Of a stretch of 64,000 nt of DNA, positions 11,736 to 23,269 are shown piece after piece. Each line of letters starts with the position of its first letter. Within the stretch, counting starts at the first letter, position 1. Source of the DNA: Ailurus styani (Eukaryota > Chordata > Mammalia > Carnivora > Ailuridae); the NCBI GenBank assembly GCA_002007465.1, contig LNAC01000001.1, positions 4,515,206 to 4,579,205 on the forward strand. The letters are read 5' to 3'. Position numbers and translations under genes: made by a program. The notes beneath the pieces were generated by a model. The model was not told the origin of the DNA and searched no databases. It saw only the letters and a list, made by a program, of their open reading frames with translations.

Positions 11736-12755
11736 TTTGATGATGTCCCAGAATGGGTCGCAGAAGTCCAGCACAATCTTTTTTTACTATGGCTGGTTTT
11801 GTTACAAAAGGTACCGTTCAGAAACAGCCAAATGGAGGAGATGCACAGGGCAAGGTATGGAGAGGTGGGAGTTAGGCAGAGCTTCCACGCCCTCTGTGGG
11901 CACCCCATGCTCCCAGCGCTTTTTTTATTCGTACCACTTTGATGTGTTCACCAACCCATAAATCCTCCAAGTGTCCATAAGTAGGCATGATTGATCAAGT
12001 AATTGGCCATTGGTGATCAACTCAACCTGTAGCCCCTCCCCCGGAAGGTCGGGGTGGTGGGGTTGAAAGCCTCTAATCAAGACTTGATCTTTCTGGACAT
12101 TTTAAGGATTATAGGATTTACTCTGTCACCACCCTGTGCTCTCTGGCCCACTAAGAACAGGGAAGGGAAGGAAGAGATGCATCTTTGTTTGTTTTCAGGG
12201 GAAGAGGAATGTCTTTGGTGGCTAGACATGGACGTTGCCCAGAATTCCCTGGATTACCTTTTTACTCTGCCTCCTAGGATGTGTTTCTGCGGCTCACACC
12301 AGGGATGGGGAGGGCAGACATCTGCTGACTTCATGGCATGTGTCAAGTGTCTGTATACTTCCAGAGCTACAAGGCAGCTACAGGATCCTCTTTGTCTAGA
12401 CACACTCCCCCACCCTCCAGCCCCCAGCCTCCCAACACACACCAACACCTTCCTCTGCCCTTTGATCCCTCCCACCCACAGACACCAGCCCCACCCTTCC
12501 AGTGCGGGATACAGATGAGTCATCTCCACTCCACTAGCCATCGTGCGGACTTGGGCGCAGAAGGCAGCTGTGAACTCTGAGTCTGGGAAGACAGGTGTAA
12601 ACCTGGGCATTCTCATCCTGTTGGGACCCCCAGGGGTCTCACTCCACATTTGGTGGCTGGGCCTACATACTCACTTCCTGTTCGTCTGCTGATTTCCTTC
12701 TGTGCTGGAAGCTGGACAAACCGTGGCCCTCCAGGTCCTTCTCTTCCATCCCTGG
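11736..12755. other. No feature recognised
   Basis: Moderate-GC single-copy sequence. The CCC- and CAC-rich part at 12400-12500 produces open frames of 131-154 codons on both strands (for example 12054-12518 plus and 12254-12649 minus). Their composition is low-complexity, so I do not call genes. Confidence 0.5.
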
Positions 12756-13115
12756 TCGGCTGAAAGATGGCCCCCCAAAGATAGCCACGTCGAGTCCCCA
12801 CGATCTGTGGATGTCCCCTTAAAAGGTAAAAGCTGTGGTTAAATTAAGCATCGCGAGAGGAGGAATTGATCGTGGGTTATCTGCGGTGGGCTCTAAGCCG
12901 CCATATGTATCCCTGTGAGGAAGAGGGAGCTTGGACACACTAGGAGCACAAGAAACTGGAAGAGGCAAGGAACCCATTGTCTCTTAGAGCCTCGGGACAG
13001 AGCACAGCCCTGCTGACACCTTGATTCCAGACTTCTGGTTTCCAGGACCATGAAGGAACAAGTTTCTGTTGTTTTCAGTCACCCACATTGGGGTCATTGC
13101 TACTGCCACCCCACA
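12756..13115 (+). mobile_element. Old LTR-like interspersed repeat
   Basis: Order of segments: a start near 'gatggccccccaaagatagc', then 'ggtaaaagctgtggttaaat', 'aagaaactggaagaggcaag', 'agccctgctgacaccttgat', 'cagacttctggtttccagga', 'caagtttctgttgttttcag'. This follows a common mammalian repeat that I recall but cannot name with certainty (MER/MLT class). Confidence 0.55.
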
Positions 13116-13829
13116 ACCCAAATTCAGGGCCCGGTGAGTTTTGGTTATTGACGATCCCTCTGGTTGGACTGGGAGCATGTCTGCTCCTCAGACTAGTGTG
13201 GAGCCTGATGGTTCAGGGTTCCTGACACATGCACGATCACCATCATCAAGGCTCAAGGCCTCCCGGCTGCTCTTCCGGGAATAAGTCTTCCCAGTCTCAG
13301 TCCTGGCTGAAGGGCCCGGCACCTGCGCTGGGGACCGCCTAGCTCCCTGTCCCGCACAAGAGAGGCGAGCGGGGGTGCTGTGGGTGGCTTCCCCTTTGCA
13401 GCAATCTTAACTCACACCTTAGGACCAAAACTCCCACTGTGAACCCAGGCGTGCCCCATCCCCCCAGCTCTCCTTCCTGGTTAGCTGCTCCCCCAAAGGC
13501 GTTAAGAAACGTCCTAGAAGCTGAGAAAAACTTGACTATGGCAAAGTCCCTGATTTCATGGAACTCCTACCCTCGGAGGGGGCACAGAACAGGTAGCAAA
13601 TAATTAAACAACAGTAACCCAGTTCAATCACACAGAAGCTACAAACTGCAAGGGTCATGTCCTTGGAAAACCCAAAGGCTGAACTCGCTTTAGGCATTAG
13701 GAAAACCACGTCACGGAGCCTCGCCTTTTTCTTTTTGATGCAGCCTGCCCTGCCTGGCTCCTTTCCAGCTGTCCCCTCTGGGCCCTGGAGCCACCTGCTT
13801 CTGGCCAAGCCTACCTGCCGGCTTCAGCC
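13116..13829. other. No gene recognised; shore of CpG island
   Basis: GC rises toward 13830. Open frames are present on both strands (for example 13536-13808 minus and 13657-14013 plus), as expected in GC-rich DNA. No protein family is recognisable. Confidence 0.45.
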
Positions 13830-14872
13830 TTTCCCGCCCAGACGAGAACCGGCGTCCCCAGGAGGGCTCCGATTGGCCTGCTCTGGTCCTGTGCCCATCT
13901 CCCGACCAATCTCGGAGGCTCGGAGGGCTCGGGGGTGCCAGCGGGGGTCAGGGGCTCCGTCCTGGACCGAGGAGGTGAGTCCAGCCTCTCGCCAGGCAAA
14001 GGGCTTGAACTGACTTCAAAGAGCCGGGGGGCGGGGGCTGGACGCCCCGCGGAGGGGACGCTGAGCAGAATAACCTGCTGCCACGGGGTTCTTACTCGCA
14101 CTGCACTGTGCCTGTGCGGTGGAACTTAAGGCTTGGGGCCGTCCCACGGCCTTCCTCCAATGGGGACAGCGCAGGAGGGGACCAAGGACAAAAGGCCTGG
14201 GTGCACCTGTCGCTCGGGTGTTAACCGTCCCTTGGGGGAGGGTCACATGGGTGGGCTGGCAGAGAGGGTGCCATCGCCTGCTCGGAACTCGTGTCCCGAT
14301 CGGGGTGGGGGCGGACGGCGGCTCCCGGGGCTTCCCCCGCCCCCGCCCCAGGGCCCCGATCCTTGGCCCCATCGGAGGATGAATGCTAAGGACCCGGGGC
14401 CACAGGAAGGTGCTGGCTCTTTTAGGCCCTCCCTGCGATTGCTCGCAGCCCTTCCGCCCCAGCCCTAGTGGAGGGGGAGCAGATCGTGGATGTTTCTAGA
14501 ACAGACGCGGGCCGCGCGGCCCGGCAGCACGCGGCGATCTGGGAGGGCTGCACCCGGGGGCGCCGGGGGGCCNNNNNNNNNNNNNNNNNNNNNNNNNNNN
14601 NNNNNNNNNNNNNNNNNNNNNNNNNNNNNNNNNNNNNNNNNNNNNNNNNNNNNNNNNNNNNNNNNNNNNNNNGCTCAGCTCGGCCGCGCAGACCCAAGAC
14701 GCCGCGTCCCGGCGCGCGCTGACCCGAAGTCCCCGGGCGGCAGCTGCTCGGCACACAGCTGGCCGCGCGGGGCCGGGAGACGTCCCCGATGCGCGCACCG
14801 CAGCCTGTGCCAGGGCTCGGAGAGCAGATTGGACCCCGCGGAGGGGGGCGGGCTCCAAAGCTATAATTTGAG
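13830..14872. promoter_or_regulatory. CpG island, candidate promoter, interrupted by gap
   Basis: About 1 kb of strongly GC-rich, CpG-dense sequence (for example 'ggcgatctgggagggctgca' and gccgcgcggcccggcag). It stands out sharply from the AT-rich surroundings and ends abruptly near 14870, where AT-rich sequence starts. In mammals such islands usually mark promoters. Runs such as ggggtgggggcgg could form G-quadruplexes. An exact splice-donor consensus, AG/GTGAGT, sits at 13973-13980 on the plus strand and could end a first exon. Several overlapping frames are open here, but GC-rich DNA produces these by chance. A 100-N gap splits the island, so the most GC-rich part may be missing. I cannot name the transcript or its direction. 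Confidence 0.7.
14573..14672. other. Assembly gap, exactly 100 N
   Basis: One hundred consecutive N in the CpG island, a conventional placeholder length, so the true gap size is unknown. Frames translated across it (X residues) are meaningless. Confidence 1.
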
Positions 14873-15449
14873 CCAGGATCTCGTTACACTTACTTGCAGC
14901 TGTTGCATTCAGAAATACAATGTATTTTTCTCCCTTCTAAATAGGCTCTGTTCATCTCAACTGCTTCATTTACTGCCTTTTTCTGCAAAACTTTGGCAGT
15001 TGGGTAGAATAATGTCACTGTTGAACTCTCCGCGGTTAGCAAGCTCCTTTCTGCGGCGGTCTTTGATGCTACACGCACTTTTGAAGAAAGCCACGTTTCC
15101 CCTTTCTGTAGCTTTGTCAATCACGAGTTCCTTTTTAATAGCATTTCATCTTTCCGCGTGCGGTGTAAGATCCCCGGTGTAAACAGGATAGAACGACCTG
15201 CTGCGTACACTCAGGATGCCTGTAACAGGGCCAGCTCCGTTCATTAGCATGGTGTTGAGAAGAAACGAAAGGAAAGCACTTGCAAGCTTAAGCGCTACCA
15301 TCTGAGAGAGGGAGACCACTCTAGTTTTGCTCTGGGTTTTCTTGGGCTTGTTACTGTGAATTAATTCAAATAATTCTATCTTGTAAGAGAAAAAGGAACG
15401 TTTCAAGTGTCTGAACTCTGAAGTGGTCGCAATGGGTTGTTTTCCTTCA
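14873..15449. other. Single-copy sequence downstream of CpG island
   Basis: GC drops at once. CpGs persist in places (for example 'ctccgcggttagcaagctcc' and ctttccgcgtgcggtg). Pyrimidine tracts followed by AG occur, but no exon can be supported. It could hold conserved non-coding sequence. Confidence 0.4.
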
Positions 15450-15575
15450 GCACGCTGACTATTCGGTGAGTGTTTATCGAGCACCTACTAGACACAAGTC
15501 TGTGCGTCCCATTATTGGGGGGATTCAAAGATGAATCATTCCGCCCCTGCCAGCAAGGAGCTCGCTACCCAGTGA
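15450..15575 (+). mobile_element. MIR3/L2-type fragment
   Basis: 'gtgtttatcgagcacctact' followed by a degenerate 'agacacaagtctgtgcg' and a storage-type 'gcaaggagctcgctaccc' matches the conserved L2/MIR3 pattern. Confidence 0.6.
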
Positions 15576-15990
15576 GGAAGTTAGATGGGAAGACAGCCAC
15601 CGCAGATCGCAGCAGAACACTCTGAGGGTTATCGACTAGAGACAGCTGCCGCTGCCCTCACAGATGGGGGCGTTAGGGGACGTGCCATTGGTGGGGGTGG
15701 GGGTGGCCGGAGCAGGACTGAGATGGGCAGAGAAGGGAATGGCTGGGCACAGGTTCAGCTGCATCAAGTTGCCGGTGTTTTCGGGCAATGGTGAGTGGTC
15801 AGCTGCGTGCCGGGAACGGTGGTGGGATAGGGATGTGATTACTCGGGCCAGGTTGGGAGAACCTGACAGCAGCTCAGGAGACTGGACATTTTCCAAAGGC
15901 AGTGGGATTCCCCCATGCTCATTTTGGCTTCATTATTCCTTTTGGAAGAATTGATCGACTATAACCTTCACTCGAGGTCCTCATTTTTAG
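15576..15990. other. No feature; G-rich tract
   Basis: Includes a G-rich stretch at about 15685-15712 (ggtgggggtgggggtggccg) with quadruplex potential on the plus strand. No gene recognised. Confidence 0.5.
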
Positions 15991-15994
15991 GAGG

Positions 15995-16200
15995 TGGTGT
16001 TGTGGAATTTTGGAGTGAAGTCTAATGATGTCTGCAATTTGTTCCCAAATAGTCGAGCAAAAACTGTTACACAGAGAGAGACACACACACAATGAGACAA
16101 AACATCAATAAATGTCAAATTCAGGGGCAAACCCAGGGGAAGGGTATGTGGGGTGTTCATTTTACTATTTTCACTTTTCTGAAAGTTTGCAAGTTCTAGA
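15995..16200 (+). mobile_element. Old interspersed repeat (same family as 41575)
   Basis: 'gatgtctgcaatttgttccc', a CA-rich 'cacacacacacaatgagac', 'gggaagggtatgtggggtgt' and 'tctgaaagtttgcaagt' follow the order of a mammal-wide repeat whose name I cannot fix. A second, longer copy is at 41575-41935. Confidence 0.5.
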
Positions 16201-16655
16201 AACTAGAAACTAGTTGGTAATACTTCCCCAGCTCTGCACCTATCCTGGGTCTTGGGATTTAGCTCTCCTAGCAAACGCTCTGCTCTAACTAACGATCCCC
16301 ACTCTACTACCTTCGAGCCAGGGGGCCTCAGCAAGACACTGAAGCCACCTGATCACAGGTTTCAGCATCTGTCCAACAGATGCAATGGGAGCACCTGCTG
16401 GCCCACTTGGTGCAGGAAGATTAAGGAGAGAACCAGCATCTGAAGCGTTTGACATGGGGCCCGAGCCATGGAATGGCTCAGAAAATGGGGTGGGTTATTT
16501 TAACCACTGCTACTATGTTAAGCTTTCTGCTTAAACTTTGGCGAGTCCTATTTCTGCCCAGCACACATGATCCCTCTTGCAGGCTCAGGGTGGCATGCGG
16601 ACAGCTCTTTTGATGCCCTGTCCTCCCAAAGGGCTAATGGACCACACGGCATCCT
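16201..16655. other. No feature recognised
   Basis: Single-copy sequence between two old repeats. Only short frames. Confidence 0.45.
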
Positions 16656-16659
16656 GAGG

Positions 16660-17164
16660 TAGCAGATAACAGCATTATCAACAATATCCAAACTATTGAG
16701 AGAGCCCAGATGTCCGTCGACAGATGAATGGATAAAGAAGATGCAGTATATGTATACAATGGAATATTACTCAGCCATCAAAAAGAATGAAATCTTGCCA
16801 TTTGCAACAACATGGATGGAGCTCAAGAGTATAATGCTAAGTGAAATAAGTTGGAGCAAGACAAATACCATATGATCTGGCTCATATGTGGGATTTAAGA
16901 AAGAAAACAGATGAACATATGGGAAAGGGGAAAAGAAAAAAGGGAGAGTGGGAAAGAAACCATAGGAGACTCTTAATGGTGGAGAACAAACTGAGGGTTG
17001 CTGGAGAGAGGTGGACAGGGGATGGGCTGGATGGAGGAAGGGCATTAGGGAGGGCACGGGATGTGATGAGCGGTGGGGGTTGTGAGTGATGAATCACTGG
17101 GTTCTACTCCAGAAACCAAAATTGCACTGTGTTAACTCCCTAAAATGTAAATTAAAATAAAATA
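16660..17164 (+). mobile_element. 5'-truncated L1 3' end, sense
   Basis: Starts inside the last part of ORF2 ('gtagcagataacagcatta', 'agatgaatggataaagaaga', 'tattactcagccatcaaaaa', 'gctaagtgaaataagttgga'). It continues into the G-rich 3' UTR (gggagggcacgggatgtgat) and ends in an A-rich tail at aaattaaaataaaataca. About 500 bp of a young-to-middle-aged carnivore L1. Confidence 0.9.
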
Positions 17165-17854
17165 CACTCTGCGGGTCCAAACTTATATATTGTAAGGACC
17201 TCTCAAATTACACCGGGAGCAGAGTTTGAATATTCAGATTAAATGTCAGTGTTTTCAATGGGGCAATCATTTGGTTAATTTTTTTTTTAATTCAAGTAAG
17301 GGATGGAACAGTACTGTTCTCTTGGCTATACCAACAACATTACTGTCCTTTTTAGATTTTATTGTCTAAACAAATGAAACATTTCAGTGTGATAATAAAT
17401 TGTCACCAACGGGACACGAGTGATTTGAAGACAGCCAGAAAAGCTTAAACATCATGTTTCCCTGGCACATTCTGGTCTTCTCTCCATGCTTGTCCCTGTA
17501 AAAATGGCTTCACACGGAACCAAGAAGCATCCTGCACTTTACAGAGAACATTCAAGAGCACTCACTCAACTAATTATGAGCAAGCTTAAAAATTCGGCAA
17601 GTGCGAATAACTGAGCTTGAATGTTGGCGACTGTGAATGCCCATACACAGGTACTTATACCTGAAGGACTAAGCAAAATAAAACGGGAGTGACCTAGCGC
17701 ACGTGTTAGTATTTGCACAGGTGCAATGCCCAAAAGAACACAGCTCGTGCTCCGCAGGAACTAAGTGACGGGAGCAGCCAACCAACGCCGCTTTGGTGCA
17801 GCTGCACCCGGCGTCTGGACCTCCACAGTTTCTTTTTCATTTTCTCTTCCGTTA
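17165..17854. other. No feature recognised
   Basis: Apparently single-copy sequence. The latter part (17590-17820) contains scattered CpGs and no open frame of note. Confidence 0.45.
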
Positions 17855-18225
17855 AATAGATTTTATTTTTAAGACAGTTTTAGATTTATAGAAAAACTGG
17901 GAAGACAGGAAAGACAGTCAGCATATACCTCTCATCCATTTCTCTGATGAGTAACATCTCACAGGATTCTGGTACATTCGTTACTGTTAACCAACCAGTA
18001 TCGATATATTACTATTAACTTACTTCCATACCTTATTCAGATTTCCTTTGGTTTCACCTAATGTCTTTTTTCAGTCCAGGATCCCACAGGACATTTAATT
18101 GTCTTGTCTCCTCGGGCTTATCTTGAGTGCAGCAGCTTCTCAGGTGTCCCTTGTTTTTGATGACCTTGACAGTTTTGAGGACTCCATGTCTTGTTACCGC
18201 TTTCCTTCTCAGGCTTCCTATAAAT
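17855..18225 (-). mobile_element. Ancient L1ME-type 3' end, antisense
   Basis: 'aagacagttttagatttata', 'ctggtacattcgttactgtt', 'tccaggatcccacaggacat' and 'tttttgatgaccttgacagt' follow the order of an old L1 3' UTR in antisense. Confidence 0.65.
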
Positions 18226-18270
18226 GGTAGCTTCCAACATTACTAAACGTCATTGAAAGTGCTTCAATAG

Positions 18271-18419
18271 GGCGCCTGGGTGGCTCAGTGGGTTAAAGCC
18301 TCTGCCTTCGGCTCAGGTCATGATCTCAGGGTCCTGGGATCGAGGCCTGCATCGGGCTCTCTGCTCAGCCTACTTGTGATCTCTCTGTCAAATAAATAAA
18401 TAAAATCTTTAAAAAAAAC
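18271..18419 (+). mobile_element. Can-SINE with internal deletion
   Basis: Starts ggcgcctgggtggctcagtg and ends in the aaataaataaataaaatc tail. Target-site duplications agtgcttcaatag (18258-18270) and agtgctttaatag (18420-18432) differ at one base. Between 'ctgctcagc' and 'ctacttgtgatc' about 40 bp present in sibling copies are missing, including the agggagcctgcttcc block. Confidence 0.95.
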
Positions 18420-18432
18420 AGTGCTTTAATAG

Positions 18433-19234
18433 CCTTTGCAAGAGATGTGTAATATCATGTCAGAGCAACTGTGATCGGCTGGTAGTTACACTTTGAAAAT
18501 GTGCTTGTGGTTAATAATAGATTAGAACATTTTATGCAAAACTGCTTCCTGGTAATTAGATATTTGAGATGTTTTGTAGAACCCCAATTTTTATTTTATT
18601 TAAGATTACAATTTACTCCAATTATAAACATAAGCCAGTTATGTTGGATTGGTTGGGTGGCTATTATACACTGTGGGCATAAATACAACTACCCTGTACT
18701 TATGCCCCCCCCCCCGTAAAACTATAACAATTGCCAGAAAACTGTAGGTGGAGGGAAAATCTTCGAGGCAAGAGCTGAGCTGTCTCTTTGCTTCCAGGTC
18801 ACAAAACCCGAAATCCCAAAATGCCTATGTCAAGGGCTTTTTGCCTTAAACCCAGCTCTTAGGTCTTTGACAATACATGGGTCTGCTTCCTACAGTTATT
18901 TAAAAATACATCCTGAACAGCTTCCTGTACCAAGCACTCAGCACAGACAGGACGAATACCTGTCTCTGCCCTCATGGGTCAGTCTGGCCAAGGAGGTGGA
19001 CCTACAGCAGATAAATAACTCAGGGCTTGGCCCCCCATATATGGGGAGAGTCTCCAGTCTTGCTGTGACCCTACTCTCTCTTTTTCCTCTCTGGTATTTC
19101 TGATGCTAACCTGTCACCCATGGCTCAGTCTGTCTGTGCACGTCCTGCGCTGCTCAGAACCCTGCCTGTGGCTCTCCTCAGCCCACCTGGTCACTGGTCA
19201 GCCCCATCCGTGTCCAACTTGCCACTCAGTTTTG
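18433..19234. other. No gene recognised; C11 homopolymer
   Basis: Single-copy sequence with an 11-bp poly-C at about 18705-18715. Overlapping short frames of 62-78 codons have no recognisable character. Confidence 0.45.
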
Positions 19235-19249
19235 ACAAGCAGATTTCTT

Positions 19250-19459
19250 TTTTTCTTTTTTTTTTTTAAAGATTTTATTTATTTATTTTGACAGAGAGAG
19301 ATCACAAGTAGGCAGACAGGCAGGCAGAGAGACAGGGAGAGGAGGAAGCAGGCTCCCTGCTGAGCAGAGAGCCCGATGCGGGCCTCGATCCCAGGACCCC
19401 AAGATCATGACCTGAGCCTAAGGCAGAGGCTTTAACCCACTGAGCCACCCAGGCGCCCA
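19250..19459 (-). mobile_element. Young Can-SINE, antisense
   Basis: Runs from the reversed tail (tttaaagattttatttattt) to gagccacccaggcgccc. Perfect 15-bp target-site duplications, acaagcagatttctt, lie at 19235-19249 and 19460-19474. The perfect match points to a recent insertion. Confidence 0.97.
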
Positions 19460-19524
19460 ACAAGCAGATTTCTTAGCTGCTCACCTTGTTAACTAAGCCC
19501 CGCTCCTGGTGTGTGATGAGCCAC

Positions 19525-20485
19525 TGGATGGCATTGGTGGCAGATTAGACACTGCAGAGGAAAAGAGTGGGGGAAGACATGTTGATCAAAACTACCCCAA
19601 ATGAAACAGAGCAAAGGAGACTGCAACATTTAGTAATCAGTGAGCTACTGGAAATTTTCAAGTGCCCTACTGTATGTGTAACTGGAATCTACAAAGAAGA
19701 ACAGAAAGAGGGGGAAACAGAAAAAAAAATTGAAGAAATAATGGCCAATTTTTAAGGAATTTCCAACAAAGTAGATTGCAGAGCAAAGAACATTATCAGA
19801 AATAAAGTTATTTCATAATGATACAGGGATTAATTCATCAAGACTACATAACAATCCTAAACATTTATGCACCTAATAAGAGAGTTTCAAAATATATTCA
19901 AGAAAAAATGACAGAATTAAGAAGAGAAATAGACAAAATCAAACTTGCCAGAGATTTCAGCTCTCCATTTGAATCATTACCAGAACAAAAAGACTGAAAA
20001 TCAGTGAGGAAAACTAAAATTAATTTTGATATTAATATAGCCAATTCAGCTTTCTTTTGACCAATACAAATAAATATACCTTTTACTATCCTAAGCCCTT
20101 TAACCTATTCCTGTCTTTATATTTAAAGTAGATTGCTAACATGCAGCAGAGTTGAGGAAGCTATATTATCATAGAGTTGTCATCAACCAAATTAACATGA
20201 TCAACAATTTAAGAATACTGCACCCAATATTAACAAGATACACATTCTTCTCAAGGACACACAGAATATTTACCAATGTTAAGCAAATTCTCAGCTATAA
20301 AAAAAGTCTTAATACTTTTTAAGGGATTCAATTTATGTAAACTATATTATTTGACTACAGTGGGAATAAATTATATTCCAAATATTTGGAAATTAAATAA
20401 CATATCCTTAATAATAAAAAAATTAGAAAGTATTTTTAAAATAAAAACCTGATATTTCGAAACTGTCTGGAAACACAACATGTTA
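19525..20485 (+). mobile_element. Ancient L1M, ORF1 and endonuclease region
   Basis: 19525-19760 matches old L1/HAL1 ORF1-type sequence ('ggtggcagattagacactgc', then 'gtgtaactggaatctacaaa' and 'ttgaagaaataatggccaat'). From about 19775 it switches to ORF2 endonuclease-region sequence ('tttcataatgatacagggat', 'acatttatgcacctaataag'), implying an internal deletion. This block is interrupted at 20501 by a Can-SINE. Confidence 0.7.
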
Positions 20486-20500
20486 AGATTTGTGGGATGC

Positions 20501-20698
20501 TGGGGCGCCTGGGTGGCTCAGTGGGTTAAAGCCTCTGCCTTCGGCTCAGGTCATGATCTTAGGGTCCTGGGATCAAGCCCCGCATCGGGGTCTCTGCTCA
20601 GCAGGGAGCCTGCTTCCTCTTCTCTGCCTGCCTCTCTGCCTACTTGTGATCTCTCTCTCTGTGTCAAATAAATAAATAAAATCTTTTAAAAAAAAGAG
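20501..20698 (+). mobile_element. Young Can-SINE nested in ancient L1
   Basis: Full-length young copy starting tggggcgcctgggtggctca. It is flanked by perfect 15-bp target-site duplications, agatttgtgggatgc, at 20486-20500 and 20699-20713. L1 ORF2 sequence continues on the far side, so it inserted into an existing L1. Confidence 0.97.
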
Positions 20699-20713
20699 AG
20701 ATTTGTGGGATGC

Positions 20714-21212
20714 GTCAATGGCACACTTTGAGGGAAATTTGTAGCATTGGATGTCTACATTAGAAGAGAAGAAAGAGCACAATATATGACCTCAGATCCC
20801 ACCTGCAGAAAATTTTAAAAATAGAGCAACTCAAACCCAAAGAAATCAGAAGAAAATAAATAATACAGATCAGAGGGGAAACCAATGAAATATAAAATAA
20901 GAAATCAAAAGAGAAAACCAGTGAACCCAAAAACTGGTTATTCAAGAAAATTAATAAAATTGATAAATGTCTAGCCAGGCTGATCAAGAAAAAAAAAAAG
21001 CAGGAAAAAAAAGCAGACAAAAATTACCAATAGCAGGATTGAAATTAATGGCACCACAACAGACTTTATAGATATTAAAAAAGAAATATCAGGAAATAGT
21101 ATAAACAACTTTATGCCAGTACATTTAACAACTGAGATGAAATGGAGAAATTTCTTGAAAGGTATAAAAAGTATCAAAGCCCACCAAGAAAGAAATCATA
21201 TTTGTAATTAAA
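20714..21212 (+). mobile_element. Ancient L1M ORF2, middle part
   Basis: Degenerate ORF2 sequence around 'aaaccagtgaacccaaaaac', 'gataaatgtctagccaggct' and 'tagcaggattgaaattaatg', the linker/RT N-terminal region. It ends at 'ttaaaaacctgccag', where a younger L1 3' end intervenes. Confidence 0.75.
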
Positions 21213-21635
21213 AACCTGCCAGAGAAATACCATGTGTTTCACTTATATATGGAATCTTAAGAGACAAAACAAATAAACAAACATATTTAAAAAGGAGAGG
21301 ACATAAATACATAAATACATAAGGACATAATATACATAAATACAGAGGACAAACTGGTTGCCAGAGGGGAAATTGGTGAAGGGTTGGAAAAAGGGGTGGA
21401 GTTGGGTGGGGATACAGGCTTTCAGTTACCCAGTGAGTAAGTCATGGGATTATGGAATAGTGTCAATGGTATTGCACTAGTGTTATATGGTGGTGGTTGA
21501 CAGTGATACTTGTGGGGAGCACAGTCTGTCTTACAGAGTGGCGAATCACTTGTTGTACACCTGAAGCTAATGTAACATTATGTGTCAACTATGCTTCAAT
21601 TAAACATTTTTTAAAAAATAAAGAAAAACGAAAAA
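21213..21635 (+). mobile_element. L1 3' end nested inside older L1
   Basis: An L1 3'-UTR copy ('ttcacttatatatggaatct', 'aactggttgccagaggggaa', 'tacacctgaagctaatgtaa', 'ttatgtgtcaactatgcttc') that interrupts ORF2. Sequence before it (ttaaaaacctgccag) and after it (cgtaggcccaaatggcatca) joins as continuous L1 ORF2. Confidence 0.8.
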
Positions 21636-23215
21636 TCGTAGGCCCAAATGGCATCACTGATGATCAACCAATCATTTCAGGAAAATATAACACAAATTTT
21701 ATAAAACCATTCCAGAAAATTATATAGGAAGGACTGATTCCTAATTTGTTCTATGAATCTAGCTTTTCCATGAAACCAAAACAATACCACGACATTACAA
21801 GAAAAGAAAATGATATACCAATACCTCTAATGAACACATATGCAAAAAATAAAGTATTAGGAGAAGGTGGAGTTTTTATCCCAGAAATGCGATATTGATT
21901 TAACAATGTAATTCAATACATTATCATACTATTTAAAAACCCCACCATATGATTATCTCAATAGATGCAGAAACAGCATGTTACAAAATCTAATACCTAT
22001 TATTTTTTTTAAAAATTCTCAGTAGTCTAGGAAAAGAAGGAACTTTCTCAATCTGATAAAGCATACTTAATAGTGGAAGAAAGAACTCACCACTTTTATT
22101 CAACATTGTTCTGGAGGTTCTAGTCCACGCCAGAATAAATGGAAGTGACCTAAATTGGAAGCAAAGTTGTAAAAATTGTCCTTAATCCTGGACAACATGA
22201 TCAGCTATGAACACAATGCTATAGAATATTGCAACTGACAAGTGAGTTTTGCAAGATCACAGGGTACAATTAGTATACAAAATATACATTGTATAAAATG
22301 TATATGAATTATACAATTAATACACGGGGTACAGGTTAATATACAGAAATTTATTGTAATGCTAACCAGTAACCACGAAAACTGGAAGGTGAAAATAATA
22401 CCATTTACAACAGCACCAAAAACATGAAATACCGAGGAATAAATCTGACAAGGGAGCTCAAGACCTTCACACTGAAAACCGTAGAAGTGGAGGACATTAG
22501 AGACCCACATAGCAGAGAGATGCCCCTCAGTCATGGGTGGAGAACTCAGTATCTTAAGGTGTAATTCCTCCAAACCAATCTGTAGAGTCAACACAATCCC
22601 AGTTAAAATTCCAGCAGGTATTTTTGCATTTTGGGTAGAAATTGAAAAGTCTATTCTAAAATTACATGAAAATGCAAAGACCCTAGCATAGACAAAACAA
22701 CAATTGGATGACTAGCATTTGCAGCTGCTTTATGTGTAACATCCCCAAACCTGAACTAACTCAGGGCTCAACAGATGAATGGGGAGATAAATGATGGCTT
22801 ACCCATATAATGGAATACTACTCAGCAATAAAGAGGAATGTTCTACGGGCATATAGAGCAAAATGGACAAATCTCAAAGTAATTATGTTGAGTGAGAGAA
22901 GCCACATACAAAAGAGTGAATACTGTATGAGGCCATGCATGTAAAATTCTAGAAAATAAAAACACTTTATCATGACAGGAAATAGATCAGAGGTTGTCTG
23001 AGGACAAGAGAGAGGCACTAAAGACAAAGAGGGTCATGGGATTGCAAGAAAATACAACAGAACTTTTGGGGGTCGTGACATGTTCTATTTTGATTGTGTT
23101 GATGGTTTCGTGGGCATATAGTAAGGTCAAGCTGTACCAAGTCATATACTTTAAGTAGCTGCAATTGACTGTATGTAAATTATACTCCACCAAAGACATA
23201 AAAAATACCGCCTGC
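21636..23215 (+). mobile_element. Ancient L1M ORF2 and 3' end, downstream part
   Basis: Continues the RT region ('catcactgatgatcaaccaa', 'atctcaatagatgcagaaac', 'ttattcaacattgttctgga'). It then jumps to the C-terminus and 3' UTR ('tggaatactactcagcaata', 'attatgttgagtgagagaag', 'aattatactccaccaaagac'). All frames are closed. Confidence 0.75.
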
Positions 23216-23269
23216 ACTTATATTATGCCCAGTAGTCCCTATGCTTTAAGAATTACATCACCTCCAGGT

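Noticed and set aside
11455..11961. 168-codon plus-strand frame
   Set aside because: It covers a probable old LTR-type repeat and a C10 homopolymer, with no recognisable domain.
14490..15182. 230-codon frame across the gap
   Set aside because: It includes 34 unknown residues from the 100-N gap and GC-island chance sequence.
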